Shown here: piece after piece, positions 6,531 to 9,257 of the stretch | Numbering within the stretch: the first letter of the stretch is position 1 | Layout of the letters: each line of letters opens with the position of its first letter | Assembly: GCA_944332505.1 (NCBI GenBank) | Contig: CALVKC010000040.1 | Coordinates: forward strand, 1 to 9,257 | Direction: 5' to 3' | DNA from: an uncultured Bacilli bacterium | GTDB lineage: Bacteria > Bacillota_I > Bacilli_A > RF39 > UBA660 | DNA length: 9,257 bases | Position numbers and translations under genes: made by a program | The notes under the pieces: model-generated | What the model saw: only the letters and a program-made list of their open reading frames with translations | What the model was told of the DNA's origin: nothing | Databases searched by the model: none

Positions 6531-7403
6531 ATGCAAGAACCATTGTTAAAAGATGAAGAAGAAAAGTTAGTAGTTACGCCGAACAACAAATTAACAATAA
6601 CCAAAAAATTTAAAGGAAAAAAAATAAATTGGAATAAAGATACCATAATAACAATCATTTTAGCAATATTTATTCTTTGGTTTTTTGGTAAAAATGTAAT
6701 TCAACCTTATTATATAGGTTTTAAATATTTTGACTTAAGATATGAAGATACTGAGAATATTAATGAGGAAGAAAACAACACTAAAGAACAAGAGATATCT
6801 AATAATTCAGCAATTCTTTTAAATACATATAATCGCTTTAATGTTGATAATTGTCTAAATTCTAGTTACATATTAAATAGATTATATGGAAATACTGTAA
6901 TTAATAATTTAAGTACAGATGAACAAATGCAATTAATATTAAATAATTATAATGTTTTAAACCAAGATACATTTACAATTACATTAACAGATTTTAAAGA
7001 TTTATCTATTAAATTATTTAATAATGAAAATATAGATATATACTTAATAGATAAAGCATATGAAAACTATCAAGTTACATATGATTCAACAAATGAATTA
7101 TTTACAATAAACACTATAAATCCTAATATATGTACAACTGATTTTTTAATAAGAAAAATAGATCATGCAACAACTAAAGGAGATGAACTATATATTTATG
7201 AAAAGTTTGGATATTTCAAACTAATAGACAACAACAACTATGAAATATATGGCGATGCTTTATTAACAAATTTAATTGGTAATTATATAGATACTGATGG
7301 TACTAAAAAATATTTAGAAACCGAAAACTTAAAAACCTATAAATGGACATTTAAAAAGGGTAATAACGACAACTATTATTTTGTATCAATTACCCCAGAA
7401 TAA
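6531..7403 (+). CDS. Single-pass membrane protein with extracytoplasmic domain (hypothetical)
   Basis: I do not recognise this 290-residue protein. Residues 1-36 are a charged cytoplasmic tail, acidic first (LLKDEEEKL) and then Lys-rich. Residues about 37-53 are a single hydrophobic segment ending in FILWFFG. Residues 54-290 would be outside the cell, following positive-inside reasoning. This part is rich in Asn, Thr and Tyr with alternating beta-like patterns, and a linker near 72-92 is acidic and Asn-rich. It has only two cysteines, Cys108 and Cys201, which could pair outside. No catalytic motif was seen. The gene follows dnaI by 50 bases with its own ribosome site. Its last 14 bases overlap the convergent YolD-like gene, and its likely terminator lies inside that gene. 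Composition resembles the 542 and 1476 proteins, but no clear shared domain was found. Confidence 0.7.
   Translation: MQEPLLKDEEEKLVVTPNNKLTITKKFKGKKINWNKDTIITIILAIFILWFFGKNVIQPYYIGFKYFDLRYEDTENINEEENNTKEQEISNNSAILLNTYNRFNVDNCLNSSYILNRLYGNTVINNLSTDEQMQLILNNYNVLNQDTFTITLTDFKDLSIKLFNNENIDIYLIDKAYENYQVTYDSTNELFTINTINPNICTTDFLIRKIDHATTKGDELYIYEKFGYFKLIDNNNYEIYGDALLTNLIGNYIDTDGTKKYLETENLKTYKWTFKKGNNDNYYFVSITPE
7353..7395 (-). terminator. Possible terminator of the polymerase-YolD transcript, inside the 6531 gene
   Basis: Reading leftward, GGGTAAT (7395-7389) can pair with ATTACCC (7364-7358), followed directly by five Ts (7357-7353). The interior is long, about 24 bases, though a GACAA-like/TTGTC pairing inside could shorten it. 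The YolD stop codon (7392-7390) lies in the first arm. Moderate support only. Confidence 0.4.
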
Positions 7404-7710
7404 TATTAGTGATTTGTCTAAACAATAAATTAATATTATTATCTAAATAGATTATTTTATGAGTATAATCTATTTTTTTTATTATACCTTTAGTTTTTAA
7501 TAAATAACCATTTTTATAATAAGTAGCAATAATTTTATTTTGAGTATAATAAGCATTAATAATATTATTTTCAATTTCTCCAATTTCATCTTCTGACAAT
7601 ACTGGCATTTTTATTTTACTTTTTTCATCAAGTAAATTATTAACGATAACTCTACCATTCATTAAAGAATTAAAAGGCATCCATTTAATCATTCCTCTAT
7701 CTTTATTCAT
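7390..7710 (-). CDS. YolD-like protein
   Basis: This small protein of about 106 residues belongs to the YolD-like family. The family is found next to UvrX/YqjW-type Y-family polymerases in Bacilli and is assumed to help the polymerase; its biochemical role is not established. The family signature is at the N-terminus, DRGMIKWMPFNSL. It is followed by a mid-region MPVLSEDEIGEIENNI and a small beta domain with KGIIKKIDYTHKIIYLD and the closing FRQITNIIL. I chose the ATG at 7710 because a GGTGG site (7720-7716) lies five bases before it and the family signature starts four residues in. TTG 7722 and GTG 7719 are possible but lack a site. The first eight bases overlap the polymerase stop, indicating coupled translation. 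The 3' end overlaps the convergent 6531 gene by 14 bases. Confidence 0.85.
   Translation of the reverse strand: MNKDRGMIKWMPFNSLMNGRVIVNNLLDEKSKIKMPVLSEDEIGEIENNIINAYYTQNKIIATYYKNGYLLKTKGIIKKIDYTHKIIYLDNNINLLFRQITNIILG
7445..7480 (+). terminator. Terminator for the 6531 gene, embedded antisense in the YolD-like gene
   Basis: AAATAGATTAT (7445-7455) and ATAATCTATTT (7465-7475) are perfectly complementary over 11 bp with a nine-base loop, and an eight-T run (7473-7480) follows. The T-run makes it directional for + strand transcripts; the other side has no T-run. It lies about 40 bases after the 6531 stop codon and wholly inside the YolD-like coding region. Confidence 0.6.
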
Positions 7711-8965
7711 GATGACCACCAATTTTAGTGTTTCTTTCGATAGCTGTAGAATCTGGAAGTAAATTAGATGCAGTAATTAAGCTGTTTTTTCCAAACTTAT
7801 TTTTTATTTCATCAATTGTATTATTAATTTTTTCGGTATTTTTTATATTATCAACATTTTCAAATAGATTTAATTGTACTCCTTTTTTAGAAACTATTCC
7901 TCCATAAGATATACTTACTTTTCTAATCGGTAAAAATTCATAATATCTATCAAAAAGCATATAACAATAATTAATTAAATCTTTATTACTATCAGTTGGA
8001 GCATCAAGTTTTAAAGTATGATAAAAACCACTACCAATATCTTTTGAATAACTAATACCTAAACCAATAACAGTAGTTTGTTTATTATTTAATCTAAGTC
8101 TAGCACACAATTGATCAACCATTTCTCTTATAATTATTTTAATATTATTTTCATTATAATCTTTAAATAATACTTGCGACTGACTATAACTTTTATCCTT
8201 TGCTTGAACTTTAAAATCACTAATACGGCTTAAATCAATACCATTAGCATGGTTCCAAAGTTCTAATCCCATTACTCCAAATTTATCTTTTAACTTATTA
8301 GGATCATATTTTGCTAAATCCCCAATGGTATAAATATTTAAAATATTTAAATTTTTTTCCATTCTCGAACCGATACCCCACATTTTTGACAAGGGAGTAA
8401 TACTCCATAGTTTAGTAGGAACATCTTCATAAGTCCATTTAGCAATACCATTTTTAAATTTTTTTGCTTCTGTGTCCATAGCAACTTTTGCTAATAACAA
8501 ATTTGGTCCAATTCCACAAGTAGCAGTAAGTCCTGTTTTTTCATAAACAACTTTTAATATTTCTTCTGCCAGTTCATAATCAGTTTTTTTATACAACTTT
8601 AAATAGTCGGTGACATCCAAAAAACACTCATCGATAGAATAGACATGTAAATCTTCTGGAGCAACATAATCTAAATATATACCAACAACTTCTTTACTTT
8701 TTTCAATATAAAGTTTCATCCGTGGTGGAACAATAGTATATTTAACATTACTAGGAATATCATAAAGCCTAGTTCTAGAAGCGATGCCTTTTTCTTTTAA
8801 ACAAGGTGTAATTGCTAAAGTAATAGCACCATTACCTTGTTTTTTATTGGCAACCACCAAAGGGACTTTAAAAGGATCAAGACCTCTTTCTACACATTCA
8901 CATGAGGCAAAAAAACTTTTTAAATCAATACACATAATATTTCTATTAGAATACAATTTTTCCAT
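7703..8965 (-). CDS. Y-family translesion DNA polymerase, UvrX/YqjW-like
   Basis: This 420-residue error-prone polymerase copies past damaged bases. The palm holds the metal ligands Asp14 (motif CIDLKSFFASCE) and Asp112-Glu113 (motif YSIDECFLD). Phe19 sits at the steric-gate position that excludes ribonucleotides. The region ATCGIGPNLLLAKVA (about 148-162) and the helix-hairpin-helix WGIGSRMEKNLNILNI (196-211) are typical of the family, followed by a little-finger domain from about 250. A beta-clamp binding peptide QLNLF lies at 364-368, before a charged tail. The length matches UvrX/YqjW of Bacillus, about 415. The start ATG has GGAGG seven bases upstream. A sigma-A promoter and a LexA box precede it, so it should be part of the SOS response. 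The downstream YolD-like partner overlaps its stop. Relatives are often carried by prophages or plasmids, but nothing here shows transfer. Dpo4-type DinB is less likely given the YolD neighbour. Confidence 0.93.
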   Translation of the reverse strand: MEKLYSNRNIMCIDLKSFFASCECVERGLDPFKVPLVVANKKQGNGAITLAITPCLKEKGIASRTRLYDIPSNVKYTIVPPRMKLYIEKSKEVVGIYLDYVAPEDLHVYSIDECFLDVTDYLKLYKKTDYELAEEILKVVYEKTGLTATCGIGPNLLLAKVAMDTEAKKFKNGIAKWTYEDVPTKLWSITPLSKMWGIGSRMEKNLNILNIYTIGDLAKYDPNKLKDKFGVMGLELWNHANGIDLSRISDFKVQAKDKSYSQSQVLFKDYNENNIKIIIREMVDQLCARLRLNNKQTTVIGLGISYSKDIGSGFYHTLKLDAPTDSNKDLINYCYMLFDRYYEFLPIRKVSISYGGIVSKKGVQLNLFENVDNIKNTEKINNTIDEIKNKFGKNSLITASNLLPDSTAIERNTKIGGHHE

Positions 8966-8975
8966 ATTTTACCTC

Positions 8976-8989
8976 CGAACGTTTGTTTG
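8976..8989. promoter_or_regulatory. LexA (DinR) SOS box of the polymerase gene
   Basis: CGAACGTTTGTTTG reads CGAAC-N4-GTTTG; the other strand, CAAACAAACGTTCG, is likewise one change from the Bacillus consensus CGAACRNRYGTTYG. It lies just downstream of the predicted transcription start (about 8991). It touches the GGAGG ribosome site, whose complement is 8972-8976, by one base. Bound LexA would block the start of transcription until RecA-induced cleavage. No lexA gene is in the window. Confidence 0.8.
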
Positions 8990-8997
8990 CTAATTAC

Positions 8998-9026
8998 ATT
9001 ATAATATAAAAATCATAGTATAGCAA
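8998..9026 (-). promoter_or_regulatory. Sigma-A-type promoter for the polymerase-YolD operon
   Basis: Reading leftward, the -35 is TTGCTA (9026-9021), then a 17-bp spacer, then a consensus -10 TATAAT (9003-8998). The -35 begins four bases after the XRE stop codon. The start near 8991 puts the LexA box at about +2 to +15. Confidence 0.65.
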
Positions 9027-9029
9027 TTC

Positions 9030-9230
9030 CTATTTTTGGTAATCTTTTATTAATTTTAAAATATCTTTATCACTAATATCTAAAACTTTAATTAATTTAA
9101 TAATTGTATCAAATTTCGCATTTTTATAACTACCATTTTCTATTCTAAATAAATTTCGCCATGAAATATTACAAGCTTCTGCAACTTGTTCTAATGTCAA
9201 CCCTTTGTTTTTTCTATATTCTTTAAACAT
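9030..9230 (-). CDS. Small XRE-family helix-turn-helix regulator
   Basis: This 66-residue protein consists of little beyond one Cro/C1-type helix-turn-helix domain. Helices 2-3 are LTLEQVAEACNISWRNLFRI, followed by the typical ENGSYKNAKFDTIIKLIKVLDI and a short C-terminal helix. It is likely a DNA-binding repressor or activator, and it has no sensor or peptidase domain. I chose ATG 9230 because GGAGG (9240-9236) precedes it by five bases and the domain begins immediately; ATG 9242 would add only four residues and has no ribosome site visible. The stop is TAG. It reads in the same direction as the polymerase with 64 bases between the genes and no terminator, so readthrough into the polymerase is possible. 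Its target is unknown. An inverted repeat at its own promoter suggests self-regulation. Confidence 0.88.
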   Translation of the reverse strand: MFKEYRKNKGLTLEQVAEACNISWRNLFRIENGSYKNAKFDTIIKLIKVLDISDKDILKLIKDYQK

Positions 9231-9240
9231 AATTACCTCC

Positions 9241-9256
9241 ATGACAATTATGTCAT
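9241..9256. promoter_or_regulatory. Inverted repeat at the XRE promoter, candidate operator
   Basis: ATGACA (9241-9246) and TGTCAT (9251-9256) are perfect inverted arms around ATTA. On the minus strand the same bases contain an extended -10, TGACATAAT (9255-9247). A protein bound here would therefore block the promoter. The repeat lies directly upstream of the GGAGG ribosome site. The -35 would be beyond the window. Confidence 0.5.
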
Positions 9257-9257
9257 T

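Noticed and set aside
6401..6658. 85-codon minus-strand open frame spanning the dnaI end and the 6531 start.
   Set aside because: Phe/Leu-rich mirror of AT-rich coding sequence; no ribosome site and no conserved motif.
7711..7722. Longer YolD-like start at TTG 7722 (or GTG 7719).
   Set aside because: Neither has a ribosome site; the GGTGG there fits the ATG at 7710 and the family signature starts right after that ATG.
8784..8993. 69-codon plus-strand open frame.
   Set aside because: Antisense to the polymerase N-terminal region, whose catalytic Asp14 motif confirms the minus strand as coding.
9231..9242. Longer XRE start at ATG 9242.
   Set aside because: The GGAGG inside these extra codons is the ribosome site for ATG 9230, and the four added residues are not part of the domain.
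1..9257. Reassigned TGA codon (Mycoplasma-type code).
   Set aside because: All genes are full length under the standard code, and conserved tryptophans are TGG.

Overview
The window is strongly AT-rich chromosomal DNA. The features point to a cell-wall-bearing, low-GC Firmicute, most likely class Bacilli or a close uncultured relative. The evidence is an adjacent dnaB-dnaI helicase-loading pair, a ylxM gene after ftsY, a D,D-carboxypeptidase (so peptidoglycan is made), a Bacillus-type LexA box, and strong AGGAGG-type ribosome sites. All eleven genes read through with TGG as tryptophan, and none ends in TGA (nine TAA, two TAG). The standard bacterial code fits. The exact lineage is inference.

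Left part (1-2999, + strand): the 3' end of ftsY (SRP receptor) overlaps ylxM (SRP-associated helix-turn-helix protein) by one base. The usual next gene, ffh, is absent. Two hypothetical envelope genes follow instead. One encodes an N-terminally anchored protein with an Ig-like domain (542-1366). The other encodes a multi-membrane-segment protein with a long Asn/Ser-rich N-terminal tail containing a duplicated peptide (1476-2999). Each has its own ribosome site, and a hairpin terminator lies between them.

Middle (3000-6530): a bidirectional terminator separates the second envelope gene from the convergent dacA-type carboxypeptidase gene (minus strand). A divergent promoter region (4183-4321) then drives dacA to the left and dnaB-dnaI to the right. 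DnaB and DnaI together would load the replicative helicase at oriC and at restarted forks.

Right part (6531-9257): a third anchored hypothetical protein (6531-7403) converges on, and overlaps by 14 bases, a minus-strand cluster read in the order XRE regulator (66 aa), Y-family translesion polymerase of the UvrX type, YolD-like protein. The polymerase has a good sigma-A promoter and a LexA box just downstream of its expected start site, so it should be SOS-induced. The XRE gene has an inverted repeat at its own promoter. At the convergent junction each transcript appears to carry its terminator inside the coding sequence of the opposite gene.

I found no clearly new system. The points most worth a second look are the regulation of the XRE-polymerase-YolD cluster, the interlocked terminators, and the three unassigned surface proteins. 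No tRNA, rRNA, CRISPR array, insertion sequence or riboswitch was seen, and no gene-free stretch exceeds about 140 bases.
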